Assembly (NCBI RefSeq): GCF_902806685.2
Contig: NC_048545.1
Span: 13,415,926-13,479,925 of the forward strand
DNA length: 64,000 nt
From: Maniola hyperantus
Taxonomy: Eukaryota; Arthropoda; Insecta; Lepidoptera; Nymphalidae
Direction of reading: 5' to 3'
Part shown: positions 35,401-43,307 of the stretch, in pieces
Position numbering within the stretch: position 1 is the stretch's first letter
How the letters are laid out: every line of letters begins with the position of its first letter
Program-made: the position numbers and the translations under genes
The notes under the pieces: model-generated
The model's database searches: none
Seen by the model: only the letters and a program-made list of their open reading frames with translations
Told to the model about the DNA's origin: nothing

Positions 35401-36117
35401 GGGTTTAGGTGAAGTTTTTATTTTATGTAAAATTTTTGAAAAACTATCTTCCGCCCTGGTCTTAAAAATCGGCGAGGGGGTGTAATTTCTGATAATACTT
35501 ACGTACTTCTTCATTTTTGTCTGATATCCCAAAAATCAATTTTGTGCTTGTGCTACGGAGGTCACCGGCTTACTTCGCTCGCCACCTCCCCCCTTAGCTC
35601 CACTCAGGTTCCCCTGGTTATCATCAAACTAGATGTTTTTGTAACATTTCAATTTCTGTTACCAATTTCGATGGAAAGACAACATACAGTACGCGGCGGA
35701 AGATAATATACATCGAACTTTAAAAAGACATTTTGACTTTGTAGAGCGTTCAATTATATTTTGTTTAGTTTGGCGCGCGGATGCACCAAACGGGCGCAAT
35801 TTGTAGAGTCACTCATACTTATATGACGTTTTGTCGGACAGAGACAATGCTCTACAAAACCGCTGTCTCTTTCTAAAGGTCGATCGATGTACATTATTTT
35901 CTACCGCGTACTATACCTACACAGCAAGCTAATTTTAAAAATAAAATTGTTTGCAGATCTATTCTACACACGAGTAGCGCCATCCAAGACGTTCGACCTT
36001 CTCAAGGACGACTTCGACTACTTCCTCATCACAGTGGTACTGGGCGCTCTCATAGTGGCCACGTACAGCACCAAGTACTTCGCGTCGAGGAAAATGCTCA
36101 AACTGGCGTGGAAGTGA
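20423..36117 (+). CDS. EMC1: ER membrane protein complex subunit 1 (EMC1), 16 exons, complete
   Basis: Exons: 20423-20502, 20581-20696, 21354-21485, 23410-23608, 24258-24591, 25131-25323, 25995-26111, 27555-27724, 30046-30192, 30689-30856, 31371-31475, 32318-32516, 33345-33497, 33910-34086, 35187-35408, 35957-36117. All junctions are GT-AG and every phase matches, giving 2673 nt and 890 residues, a little shorter than vertebrate EMC1. The ATG at 20423 opens a hydrophobic signal peptide (MNWFIVFFSLINLSL) followed at once by the family hallmark YEDQIGKFDWRQTYVG. Residues about 20-650 are the lumenal beta-propeller region. The C-terminal EMC1 domain (about 650-840) includes LYEGKERW, TITERSLTDRH and LNYNRTVERVRGVLTAPAG. 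A single membrane segment lies at about 859-875, followed by a short cytosolic tail ending LKLAWK. EMC1 is the big ER-lumenal scaffold of the EMC insertase, which inserts tail-anchored and multipass membrane proteins. Introns 3 to 15 carry many transposon fragments, but no coding exon is interrupted. Identification comes from remembered family motifs; exon edges were read by eye. Confidence 0.96.
21585..22685. mobile_element. Degenerate PIF/Harbinger-like DNA transposon in EMC1 intron 3
   Basis: Terminal inverted repeats TGCCCTGTTTATCAAAC bound a 1.1 kb unit, flanked by CAG on both sides (possible 3-bp target duplication). Subterminal regions are crowded with ACAAGT/ACTTGT repeats. The middle (about 22130-22270, + strand) encodes a fragment reading ILFGAFTDKLSKDQKIAEW and LLLCQSLGLVSAEKD, resembling the Myb/SANT-like DNA-binding protein that accompanies Harbinger transposases; it then breaks by frameshifts. 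The superfamily call rests on this fragment and the short duplication. Confidence 0.65.
22865..22990. mobile_element. MITE family G in EMC1 intron 3
   Basis: ACACAATCTCTAAACTAAAC and a reverse arm (TTACTTCAGAGATTGAGTTC) flank GCAGTAGATTTAGACATGTC. Related copies are at 24885, 37930 and 41410. Confidence 0.65.
23050..23385 (-). mobile_element. Helitron-like element, family A, with internal triplication
   Basis: Reverse orientation with CTTTGATTTTCCGGGATAAA and CACACTTTCGCATTTATAAT. The segment ATCACGTCAATCCGTTGCAC ... GATTGAAGGACAACCC is repeated three times (about 23195-23345), a local tandem expansion inside the element. Confidence 0.7.
23635..23860 (+). mobile_element. Helitron-like element, family B, just after EMC1 exon 4
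   Basis: TCTAAATATATAAAAGGAAA start, GACTGACTGACTGATTGATC, CTGGACGGGTCGGGCTG. The 3' end is degenerate (GCGGGCGTAAACTAGT). Confidence 0.68.
23905..24225 (+). mobile_element. Family D repeat, partial, upstream of EMC1 exon 5
   Basis: AGAATCATGAAATTTGGCAG, GTATTTGTGGTTACATGAC, AAAGGGTTTTACCTGTACAT and GGAACCCTCGGTGCGCGAG. Its right end lies about 35 nt before the exon 5 acceptor. Confidence 0.68.
24885..25048. mobile_element. MITE family G in EMC1 intron 5
   Basis: Inverted arms ACACAATCTCTAAACTAAACT and AGTTTAGTTTAGAGATTGTGT enclose CCTTTTCCGCAAGCAACATT and AAAGGGATAGCAATAGATTT. This is the cleanest copy of the family in the window. Confidence 0.75.
25670..25994 (+). mobile_element. tRNA-derived SINE next to the EMC1 exon 7 acceptor
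   Basis: The tRNA-like head has an A box (TAGTGGTTAGGACG) and B box (GGTTCGATCCC). The body carries TAACTTTTTGGAGTTATGTG and CATGCCTGAGAG, and the end is a short GATCATGATCATGATG tail. TTTATGTGAT occurs just before the head (25659-25668) and just after the tail (25983-25992), a 10-bp target duplication. The second copy of the duplication is the sequence leading into the CAG acceptor of exon 7 (exon starts 25995). Confidence 0.85.
26385..26600 (+). mobile_element. Helitron-like element, family C, in EMC1 intron 7
   Basis: Starts TCTATACTAATAATAC, contains GTAATCTCTGGAATTACTG, and ends GTGCGAAGCCGGGGCAGG, TCGCTACT. The 3' CTAGT has drifted. Confidence 0.6.
27130..27530 (+). mobile_element. RTE-type LINE ORF fragment in EMC1 intron 7
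   Basis: Two overlapping + frames continue one another: RAMLGVSLRDKIRNEEIR, KVTDIAQRISQLKWQRA, then after a frameshift VLEWRPR, KRSVGRSPTHWTDDLKKV and AQWTQTG. This is the endonuclease/RT C-terminal region broken by at least one frameshift. Confidence 0.82.
28223..28273. repeat. Perfect 24-bp inverted repeat with 3-nt spacer, EMC1 intron 8
   Basis: GCGGGTTTGAAAAACTAC... pairs exactly with ...GTAGTTTTTCAAACCCGC around a central CCT. All 24 pairs match, implying a recent origin or ongoing homogenisation. In the transcript it would form a stable hairpin. Confidence 0.92.
28405..29945 (-). mobile_element. 5'-truncated non-LTR retrotransposon (Jockey/CR1-type LINE) in EMC1 intron 8
   Basis: The element carries a reverse transcriptase frame (28703-29935). 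After its stop comes an AT-rich tail that ends near 28405 in A-rich AATAATAAAAATAAAAT on the - strand. It is antisense to EMC1. The 5' end stops within the RT domain (upstream TAG at about 29945), typical of target-primed truncation. The flank at 29930-30010 contains short ATAAGATTGTT-type direct repeats that obscure any target duplication. Confidence 0.85.
28703..29935 (-). CDS. LINE reverse transcriptase C-terminal fragment, intact frame of 410 residues
   Basis: Reverse transcriptase of a non-LTR retrotransposon, lacking the N-terminal endonuclease and first RT motifs. Visible motifs: QSGFRPSHST (5-14), the catalytic-aspartate block LLDFSNAFNSVD (39-50), AGVPQGGVLSPLLF (96-109) and the YADD active site (127-130). 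After the RT come a thumb-like region (YADVCYLDATEELLDKLDRL) and a C-terminal tail with LWNSLPENVR. These features place it in the broad Jockey/CR1 group; the exact clade is uncertain. No stop or frameshift is seen over 1.2 kb, so the insertion is fairly young, but without the endonuclease half it cannot move by itself. Confidence 0.88.
   Translation of the reverse strand: MSPFQSGFRPSHSTITALIKVTDDIRYAMDNKKVTIIALLDFSNAFNSVDFDILLGILRSLNISSPAIDWFHSYLHGRLQRVRTEEANSDWAYLSAGVPQGGVLSPLLFSIFINEITKIISSNYHLYADDLQLYRHATLSDLDAEITAMNTDLVAIKNWADSFGLLVNPNKSQVMVIGSRPLRNRIAFSDLPLVSYDGTPVAYTSTAKNLGLTMDGNLAWAAHINQISKRMHYSIHSLRRLQNFLPLRTKIMLSHSLLLPILDYADVCYLDATEELLDKLDRLQNLCIRFIYGLRKFDHISDYRRRLKWLPIRFRRNLHILTVLYNVLNTSSPGYLRERFQLSRPPTRPMRSCVSKNPLVTPRCNTVFYNKSFTVLATQLWNSLPENVRENCHSVHSFKYRVKQYYLSLI
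30285..30495 (-). mobile_element. Helitron-like element, family A, EMC1 intron 9
   Basis: CTAGCTGACGCGTGACTTCG at the left (reversed hairpin end), TTTTCCAGGATAAATAGTA, and ACGTGATTGAAGGACAAACC near the right. A family C-like fragment (GGGGCTAATCTCTGGAACTA) follows at 30500-30640. Confidence 0.65.
31535..31993 (+). mobile_element. Family D repeat, near full length, EMC1 intron 11
   Basis: Left end TTTTTAGGGTGCCGTACC, then CCTCAAAAGGAAAAACGGAA, a TCTGTCTGTCTG run, GACCTAGAATCATGAAATTTG, AAAGGGCTTTACCTGAGCAT, and right end GACTCGCACTTGGCCGGTTTTTT. About 460 bp. The ends form short inverted repeats (GGTTCCGTAC-like), but no transposase is encoded; superfamily unknown. Confidence 0.75.
32085..32275. 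mobile_element. MITE family K, EMC1 intron 11
   Basis: Imperfect inverted arms: AAATATTGTACACCAACCTTTAGAATGACA at the left and TCATATTCTAAAGGTCAATGTAC at the right, with GAGACCGACAAAACGTCGTA in the centre. Relatives lie at 35685, 39218 and 61697. Confidence 0.7.
32700..32742. repeat. Near-perfect palindrome, EMC1 intron 12
   Basis: TATGAAATACCGGTGTG and its reverse complement surround ACGTCA. A compact hairpin of about 40 bp; probably the core of an old MITE. Confidence 0.85.
33005..33195 (-). mobile_element. Helitron-like fragment, family A, EMC1 intron 12
   Basis: CTCTTTGATTTTCCGGGATAA and CACACTTTCACATTTATAAT in reverse orientation; the hairpin end is missing. Confidence 0.6.
34676..34895 (+). 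mobile_element. Helitron-like element, family A, complete, EMC1 intron 14
   Basis: A|TCCGTACCCTTATATAAATG start, GTCCTTCAATCACGTCGCAA, ATCCCGGAAAATCAAAGAG and end CACGCGTACGAAGTCGCGGG, CATCAG, CTAG|T. Confidence 0.72.
34908..35095 (+). mobile_element. Second tRNA-derived SINE family with poly(A) tail, EMC1 intron 14
   Basis: The head is a tRNA-like sequence with A-box region TAGCTCAACCGGT, an anticodon-loop-like ACTGAAAACC and B box GGTTCAAACCCC. The body has GTCGTACCTACTCCTAGCAC and AATATGGCTAATATTC, followed by about 18 A residues. It is too degenerate and too extended to be a functional tRNA gene. Confidence 0.82.
35685..35915. mobile_element. MITE family K with an internal insertion, 40 nt before EMC1 exon 16
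   Basis: Arms ATACATCGAACTTT and AAAGGTCGATCGATGTACAT; the interior has an extra ATTTTGTTTAGTTTGGCGCGC segment absent in sister copies. Confidence 0.62.
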
Positions 36118-36497
36118 TGCCCGTGCGGCTAGTGTTGTGACGAACCAGTTTGGACTGTGTTGCCGAGTGATAAAGTTGATAATCGCGTGTGTGCTTGGTC
36201 TCTTGACAGTACAGCCGAAAGTTTCACTCCAACATTGGATTGTATAGCCACAGGAGAGTGTTGCTAGACAGTGCTTGAATCGTCTAATTGCCGAACTTTT
36301 AACGATCTATCTGTAATCTGTCGATAAGCTTAAGTCACCGATTTTTTCCAATCCCCAAGTAACTTTTAACTGAGAAATCTTAACAATTAACTACAGAGGA
36401 ATGTGCAGTGCTCAGACAAGCCGTCAAGCGCTTACGAGCACGAAGAAACCAATATTGTAAGTGTTTTTTCTTTTTGTGTGGAAAATAAATCAGTACC
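36118..36497 (+). other. EMC1 3' untranslated region with AATAAA signal
   Basis: Non-coding sequence follows the EMC1 stop. The first AATAAA in sense orientation is at 36484-36489, immediately before a Helitron-like insertion beginning at about 36498. If this signal is used, the 3' UTR is about 390 nt and the insertion lies just beyond the cleavage site. If it is not used, the transcript would run through the repeat. Which is true cannot be told from sequence alone. Confidence 0.55.
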
Positions 36498-36739
36498 TCA
36501 GTACCCTTATTATAAATGCGAAAGTGTGTTTGTTTGTTGGTTTATTGGTTTATTGGTTTGTTGGTTTGTCCTTCAATCACGTCGCAACGGTGCATCGGAT
36601 TGACGTGATTTTTTGCATGGGTATAGATAAAGACCTGGTGAGTGACATAAGCTACTTTTTATCCCCGAAAATCAAAGAGTTCCCACGGGATTTTTAAAAA
36701 CCTAATTCCACGCGGACGAAGTCGAGGGCATCAGCTAGT
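36498..36739 (+). mobile_element. Helitron-like element, family A, just past the EMC1 poly(A) signal
   Basis: TCAGTACCCTTATTATAAATG start and GGGCATCAGCTAGT end. GGTTTATTGG is locally triplicated near 36538. It lies 8 nt after the AATAAA, so it may have displaced the original downstream cleavage element. Confidence 0.7.
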
Positions 36740-37164
36740 AAATAAATAAATAATCTGTCAAAACATCAAAATTTGTTAAGAAAGACCACCCCACTTACAA
36801 ATGATGTAATGTAATGGCTCTAAGCTTATTGGTCACCTAAATTTAACAAAAGTGACAACAAAAAGGCTTTTTCCAAATCCAAACTATGCTAATTGAAACT
36901 CTATCATGATGGCTATTCAGTTAAAACTTATACAAATATCTATAAAAAGGACGTTTAGGTAATTTATACAACTATTTAAATATATAAAATGAATGTGCAT
37001 AGTATGTTCAAATGTGACACCCGCTTTTCACTTGCAAATTTATTGGCAGTGAACAACAAAGCATAGAAATATTCAATGCGCTCCATTATAGCGTAACAAA
37101 ACCTTTACGTGGTGGGCGGTGTATTAATGCTTAACCGCACACATCTTCAATTTGATGGTATAGT

Positions 37165-37395
37165 TTTTCAATCCTCGAAGGCGAGTGAACTTTACTTGTG
37201 GTTAGGTCGAATACATGGACAGTGCATAAGTGTGCGTGCATGTCGGACCAATCAGTCTCGAGCAATCGCTCGTAAACGCACACATTTACTTTACCTTACT
37301 TATACTGATATGACTTGTGCGTGAGCCACTCGCTCTCGTGAAATGCAAGAACTTTACCAGTGTTACTGTCACTTGAGGTTGGCCAATCACAGCAG
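37165..37395. mobile_element. MITE family I, uninterrupted
   Basis: AGGCGAGTGAACTTTACTTG, CATGTCGGACCAATCAGTCT, GAGCCACTCGCTCTCGTG. Imperfect inverted arms. Confidence 0.68.
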
Positions 37396-37929
37396 CGACC
37401 TGTGTCGCAGGATAAGTACGAACCAATCATGAGCCTGTTGCGATATACGCTAGTCAATTGGTTCAATTTACGTGTTTAACAGATTTGAGTTTGTGGCCCC
37501 CTATTTTCGAATGACAATTGTTAGAAACACGCCTTCTATGCTTTATCGTTCAATGTTTAATGTGCCGATTTGTAACTAAAACCATGGACATTTAATTTTA
37601 TTGATTTCATCAAAATTTAGTGCTAAAGTGGTGCATATTCGGTAGTATAGTCTGTAAAATGAGAACTCACTCGCCATTTTAACTCAACTGTCATGTCAAA
37701 AGTACGATTTTAGTCCTTATTTTCAGGGTGAACCGAAATCTCTTAAACTGACTCTTCGAGGCAGTGTATTTTCGCAGTGCTCAATCTAAATGCTAGCAGA
37801 GTACAACTAAAAGTCGTACTACCTCTTTCCCTCATACTACATTGTGAAAAGGATGGCAATATTTTTAGCCCCGTTGATTTGGTTTGTGTTTGGTGTAGAA
37901 TCAAATTAGCACTATTGTCACTATTTCTA

Positions 37930-38232
37930 TTGTATACAATCTGTAAACTAAACTGTAACTAAACATGTCTAAATCTACAACATAGGGTTATTCAAGGGGC
38001 GGACCAACAAATTCCTAAAAAGCTGGGAACGCTTCGGCAGTTCCTCTGGTGCTGCAAATGTTCATGGGCGGCGGTAACCACTTAACGTCAGGTGGTCACC
38101 TGCTCGTTTGCTCGCTATCTCTATTTAAAAAAAAATCTAGTGTTATCCTTTTCCGCAGGGAACATTATGAAAGGGATAGCAATTCATTTAGACCTGTGTA
38201 CAACATACAGTGTACAATAGAATAGCCACTTT
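37930..38232. mobile_element. MITE family G split by a dispersed repeat
   Basis: The left arm (ACAATCTGTAAACTAAAC, GTCTAAATCTAC) and right part (GTTATCCTTTTCCGCAGGGA, GATAGCAATTCATTTAGACC) are separated by an insertion at about 37985-38150 that begins GGTTATTCAAGGGGCGGACC and ends in a run of A. Confidence 0.7.
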
Positions 38233-38283
38233 GTCTGTTTTGTGTGAACTAATTGTGAATTTATAAACATGCTTGTTTATATT

Positions 38284-38755
38284 CTAAACTAACTTATGCT
38301 CGCGACTTCGTCCGCGTGGACTACACAAATTTCAAACCCCTATTTCATCCCCTTAGGGGTGAATTTTCGAAAATCCTTTCTTAGCGTATGCCTACGTCAT
38401 AATATCTATCTGCATGCCAAATTTCAGCCCGATCCGTCCAGTAGTTTGAGCTGTGCGTTGATAGATCAGTCAGTCAGTCAGTCACCTTTCCCTTTTATAT
38501 ATTTAGATAAGTGTATATTACAAAATTTCGCGATTCTAACTTCAAAACTGACAGACTTTCATACAAACTTCAAACCCCTATTTAAACCCTTTAGGGGTTG
38601 AATTTTGAAAAATCCTTCAGCGAACGCCTACGTTATAATAGCTATCTGCATGCCGAATTTTAGCGCGATCCGTCCAGTAGTTTGAGCTGTGCGTTGATAG
38701 ATCAGTCAGTCAGTCATGTCACCTTTTCCTTTTATATATATATATAGATAATCAT
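38284..38755 (-). mobile_element. Two adjacent family B Helitron-like elements, head to tail
   Basis: Both are in reverse orientation: 38284-38510 (TTATGCTCGCGACTTCGTCC to CCCTTTTATATATTTAGATA) and about 38560-38752 (CCCTTTAGGGGTTGAATTTT to CCTTTTATATATATATAGAT). The second lacks its hairpin end. Confidence 0.7.
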
Positions 38756-39001
38756 TTAAATGTATTTATAATGTGTTAAATAAAACATGTGATGGTTTCT
38801 TTGAATACATACATGCTTTTTTAATTGTTAGTGGCAAGTTTCTGTTTTGTGTTTTTTTTTTAAATTTGTAATGTTGATTCAGTGCAATTTTACACATTTC
38901 AAAAGTAATGCATTTATGTTTGCTTATGATCACACAATTATGCTGGAAGATTAAATAATATTTATTTTACTAACCAATTATATAATATAACTACTATGGA
39001 G

Positions 39002-39120
39002 CTAGATCCCAGGACCACCATCTGGTGGTCCTGGGATCTAGATCAGAAAATAAGTAACATCTGGTGGTTCTGGGATCTAGATCAGAAAATAAGTAACGTC
39101 TGATGGTTCTGGGATCTTGG
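39002..39120. repeat. Perfect 19-bp palindrome plus about 49-bp tandem repeats
   Basis: CTAGATCCCAGGACCACCA, TC, then the exact reverse complement (39002-39041). The right arm plus ATCAGAAAATAAGTAAC is then repeated twice more with minor changes (CATCTGGTGGTTCTGGGATC and CGTCTGATGGTTCTGGGATC). Confidence 0.9.
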
Positions 39121-39217
39121 ACCACTACAAAACTACCTATCTATAAAGATATAATAATATTAAGATTAATAATAAACAATATGTTTAGCTAGTGCAATTT
39201 AGGTGTATTATTACAGT

Positions 39218-39398
39218 AGCCGGCAAGAAATATTGTACATCAACCTTTATAATGAGATTTCGGCTTTATAGACCGTTGTCTCTGTCACTCATACACATAT
39301 GATGTTTTTTTGGTGTCAACGATAGAGACAACGCTCTAAAAACCGCTATCTATTTCTAAAGGTCGATGTACAATATTTTCTGCCGCGTGCTGTGCTAT
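39218..39398. mobile_element. MITE family K
   Basis: Arms AAATATTGTACATCAACCTTT and AAAGGTCGATGTACAATATTT are close inverted repeats, with CTCATACACATATGATG in the centre. Confidence 0.75.
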
Positions 39399-39684
39399 TT
39401 ATTGCAAAATGGTTTGTTTATATTTCTATTGAAGACCATTCCAAAAAGAACATCAAATGTGTAATAATTATAGAACAATTATAGAACTTTTACATATAAG
39501 CTAAAACTAAGTCCTATTGAAATAAGCTGGGATTTTCTATAGGACTAAATAACTTCCAACTGTTCATAATAAAACCATTGATAAATGATTGCATTAGATA
39601 GTATGTAATCACATACAAAATGTAATAGAGAAAGTATTTATTCCCTTTGAGTTTATATTATTCACAGCAGATAAAAAAAACTAG

Positions 39685-40125
39685 GCAAGTGCAGTGGTCC
39701 TATCGTCGCGCCGGCGAGAAAACGACTAACTGTCGGGGATTTTCTCTCAAGAAACGCACAATAAATGTACATTCCGTGTAAACGAAAGAGATGCACATAT
39801 CAAAAGTTACTCTCACAAACACTGCCGGCGACGACTCGCTTTATTAGTTTTGGCACTGAGCGACGAGCTTTAAAACATAAACTCGCTATCTAAATATTCG
39901 TTCAGCGATGCTCGCACGTGTAACGCGCGTGCAGGTTTGCACACGAGTGAGCGACCGCGGGCGAATGGCGCGAGTAATCGCTCGTCGCACTTGCACACTC
40001 GCTTATAGCCCGGCGACAAAACTATCGAAACTACACACTCGCTTCCCGCTGATCGCCAACTCGTTTATAGTTTCTAGTTGTACTCGTTTCTCGTTCATCG
40101 TCGGCGGTCGGACCACTGCCTAAAG
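39685..40125. mobile_element. GC-rich palindromic element with CAGTGGTCC ends (hAT-like)
   Basis: GGCAAGTGCAGTGGTCCTA at the left and GGTCGGACCACTGCC at the right are inverted. Both subterminal regions carry GCGACGA/GAGAAACGA-type motifs, and the interior is GC- and CpG-rich compared with its surroundings. A 71-codon frame inside has no domain. No target duplication was found; hAT is a guess from the CAGTG ends. Confidence 0.55.
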
Positions 40126-40224
40126 GGGCCCGTGCTCGTGCTCGATTTTAAAAACTTTGACTGCCGTTATTTCGTTAACATATTTGTCAAAAACTAAAAA
40201 CTTAACAGTACCTGTTTGATGAAG

Positions 40225-40394
40225 AACTCGAGGGGGTAAACCAGTTCAACCGATTTTGATGAAATTTGGTACAGAGTCAGCTTACATCCCGGGGAAGGAC
40301 ATAGGCTATTTTTATCTCAGAAAATTAAAGAGTTCCCACGGAATTTAAAAAACCTAAATCTACGCGGACGAAGTCGCGGGCATCATCAAGTATA
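40225..40394 (+). mobile_element. Helitron-like fragment, family A
   Basis: GATGAAATTTGGTACAGAG, ATCCCGGGGAAGGACATAGG and ACGCGGACGAAGTCGCGGGC with a degraded end (CATCATCAAG). Confidence 0.62.
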
Positions 40395-40787
40395 TTATAA
40401 GTTACAATACACAGAATGTTTTCAATGAAATGAATCAAATACCTAGGTATTGTATGAAAAAAATGTATATATCGAATATTTCCTTTGTATGTACATAGTT
40501 ATATGAAATGTATAAGTAAATGCACTTAATATATCTCACAGGCTGACCGCACACTGGTTACTATCACTGTCTAATTGCTATTAGAAAGTGATAAGTCAGT
40601 TTAAAGTAAAACGATGACATGATAGTTCTTCTATTAATATAAGTTGTCGTTCCCAAATAAAAATTCCATAGTTTGAGAGATTTGTAGGGTACTTTCCTGG
40701 TGATCTAAAATGTCTAATATGATAGAAGCCTCTACTATTAAGTTGAACTGTAGTACCACTCGCATAACGTTTATCTCTTACTACAAA

Positions 40788-40936
40788 GTATAGTCCGCGA
40801 CATGTCGAGATGGCAATCGGGGTACGAGGCGGGGGACGCCCGCACGTCACCTGCGCTTGCCCGCACCGGGTTAGCGCGGGGTCTGTGCGGGTTGTTCCCT
40901 CCCCGATTGCGATCTCGACCTGTCGCGTACTATTAG
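40788..40936. mobile_element. MITE family E
   Basis: GTCCGCGACATGTCGAGATGG and CGATCTCGACCTGTCGCGTAC are inverted ends; the interior is GC-rich with GGGTTAGCGCGGGGTC. About 145 bp. Confidence 0.75.
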
Positions 40937-41252
40937 TATTGAGCATATTCTGTGGTGATAGTAGCCGATGTGCGGCCAGTCATAAAGAACAATGTTTTCA
41001 GTTAACGTAAATATACTTAGAAAATATCAATTAATCTTACATTAATCATTATTTTAAGTGGTTAGTTAAATGTTTGATTAGTGAACAATGTAATGTACTA
41101 TGGAGGATTGTTATTAGAGGTTAAGGTTACAGTATTAATGTCGTTTTTCTGTTTACATCTGTATTTGATCACGTAACTTTTTATATTGATTGTGATTGTC
41201 GCAATCAAGGCCTAGTGCAGACGAGCGATTGTATTCTAACTAGGTTGAATGC

Positions 41253-41560
41253 GTACAAAATGGGTTCTCACGCGACATTTTAACTTTATGTGTGAACCGT
41301 CATGTCAAAAGTACGATTTTAGTCCTTATTTTTAAGGTGAACACTTTTTACATGACAGTTGACATATAAAGTTAAAATGGCGTGTGAAACTCATTTTGTA
41401 CGGACAATGGGGCTGATTCTCTTGGAGACAATCTCTAAACTAAACTAAATTAACAGGTCTATCTAGTGCTATCCTTTTCCGCAAGCAACATTTTGAAAGG
41501 GATAGCAATAAATTTACACGTGTCATTTTAGAGATTGTGTAACGGAATTAACCACTATAT
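41253..41560. mobile_element. Adjacent MITE family J and family G copies
   Basis: 41253-41408: arms GTACAAAATGGGTTCTCACG and GTGTGAAACTCATTTTGTAC enclose CATGTCAAAAGTACGATTTT. 41418-41560: GACAATCTCTAAACTAAACT and a shortened right arm ATTTTAGAGATTGTGTAAC. The two families abut within about 10 bp. Confidence 0.7.
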
Positions 41561-42695
41561 ACAACTATTTATTGATTTTTATCGGTAATATTTCGGAGAT
41601 AAACAATAAAAATAGTTACGTAATCAACTCTCAGGACTTTAATTCTGTTTTTTTATTGGTTGGTGTAATATGGTTTATGTTTATTTGATTTGTTACAATG
41701 AAGGTAGAAAAAATATACCTACTACATTTATTCACTGCATAATAATAACGATGCAATAAAACCAAATTTATTTAGGCGATTGTATATTATATTCAAATGG
41801 GTTAAACAGACAAGCGTGATGGGCAACACATTAAACGTGCCTTAAAGTCGTTATGAAACTTCCAAAGCGGTCACAATACAAAGCGTGCGTAACACGCGTA
41901 CAAGCAGTGAAACGAATCAGGCACTTCATACAGTTCCTTATATTGTATGATCAATCGTTCCTAAATATAACTCGTGCCAATGAAACGAATTGAAACGAAA
42001 CGGCGCTTATCATTCTGTATCACTCACACTATATATACACAGAAATCATGATGTGTAGACGAGACGGAATGATTGACCCGCTATTTTCGATTTGTCTGGT
42101 CAAAGATAATATATTAAACAATGATCGAGTGAGCGATCTACTCTCTATTTAAAATTGTAACAAGTTCAAGACTATTACTAGATGGCGTCACTTGGTTCGT
42201 ATGAAATATATTTTTTAAGGATTTGACGAAATATCATATTTTACTTGTCTGGTTCATCAAATTTATTTATATTTAGTAACAAAATACAAAATTTTCACAA
42301 CATCACCATCGGAAAAAGCTAATTCTTAATTTTAATTATTGACTCATTGAACTTTACGATATCCATAGCATTTTGCTTTGGATAGCTGAAGTAGTATTAC
42401 AAAATTCCAGTAGATGGCGTAACAAAATGACTTGTTACTTGAAAATAAAATTATTATTTTGCCTTTGGATTGGTGACGGTTGAATTTGACGGTGTATTAC
42501 AATTTTCTGAGTGCTTTTATTTCTTTTCCCTATTTCGTTTGTGAATTGTTTCTGCTATATGGACTCCGAGATTCTGCTAACCCGATTACTTGTGCTTGCT
42601 CCTGGATTTTTGATGATGCCAAACTGCTGACCTACGCCTGATACCGGACCCTTTGATGATTGCCTGTCATTTTGGATTTCGTTTATTATTTGAGT
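41561..42695. other. Intergenic sequence left of the P-like element
   Basis: No coding region over 60 codons and no recognised transposon ends. It includes the recurrent TAGATGGCG motif twice (42180, 42411) without further structure. Confidence 0.4.
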
Positions 42696-43307
42696 AAAAT
42701 TTGCACGGAACAGAAAGAACAGTGGAAGTGCAATTCACCAAAATGACTATAGGAACCGCTGTCGCCAAACTCATACAAATATACCGATAGTCATATATTG
42801 CACTACAAAGAAACAAATCATTTGATTTGTCGTTTAAGTTTAGTCAAAACTAGCCTACGTCACAGATTTGGAAATAAACCCTGACGTTCTAGAAATAAGA
42901 TTTATTTTGCTTTAGCGGAAGAACGTATTTACGAGCTATAGTCACACTCACGTCACACTAGATTCAATTGTCCAATTAATTCCGCTACTTGACCATAGAT
43001 GGCGGCATTCTAAGTGGTAGCAATTATAAACTTAATTACGTTAAACATATGGTTGACATTTGCGTGATCGGTCGATTTTTTTTCCTCCTCAGCTAAGGCC
43101 GCACCACGTAGCTCAATGAATTACCTATCGATATCGATAGATAATCGTTATTTTGTTCATTCGCAAAAATAAAATTAAAAAGGTAATTATAAAATTGAAT
43201 GAAAGTGCTGGTATGTATGCATGCCTTTTACAAGTATGCACAATAAATACTGCAACGTATGAAAATAGTTAAATTTTATTTATTGCCCTTGAAATAAAAC
43301 ATATTTG

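Noticed and set aside
39908..40123. 71-codon arginine/threonine-rich frame
   Set aside because: It is contained in a palindromic GC-rich element and has no homology I can recognise.
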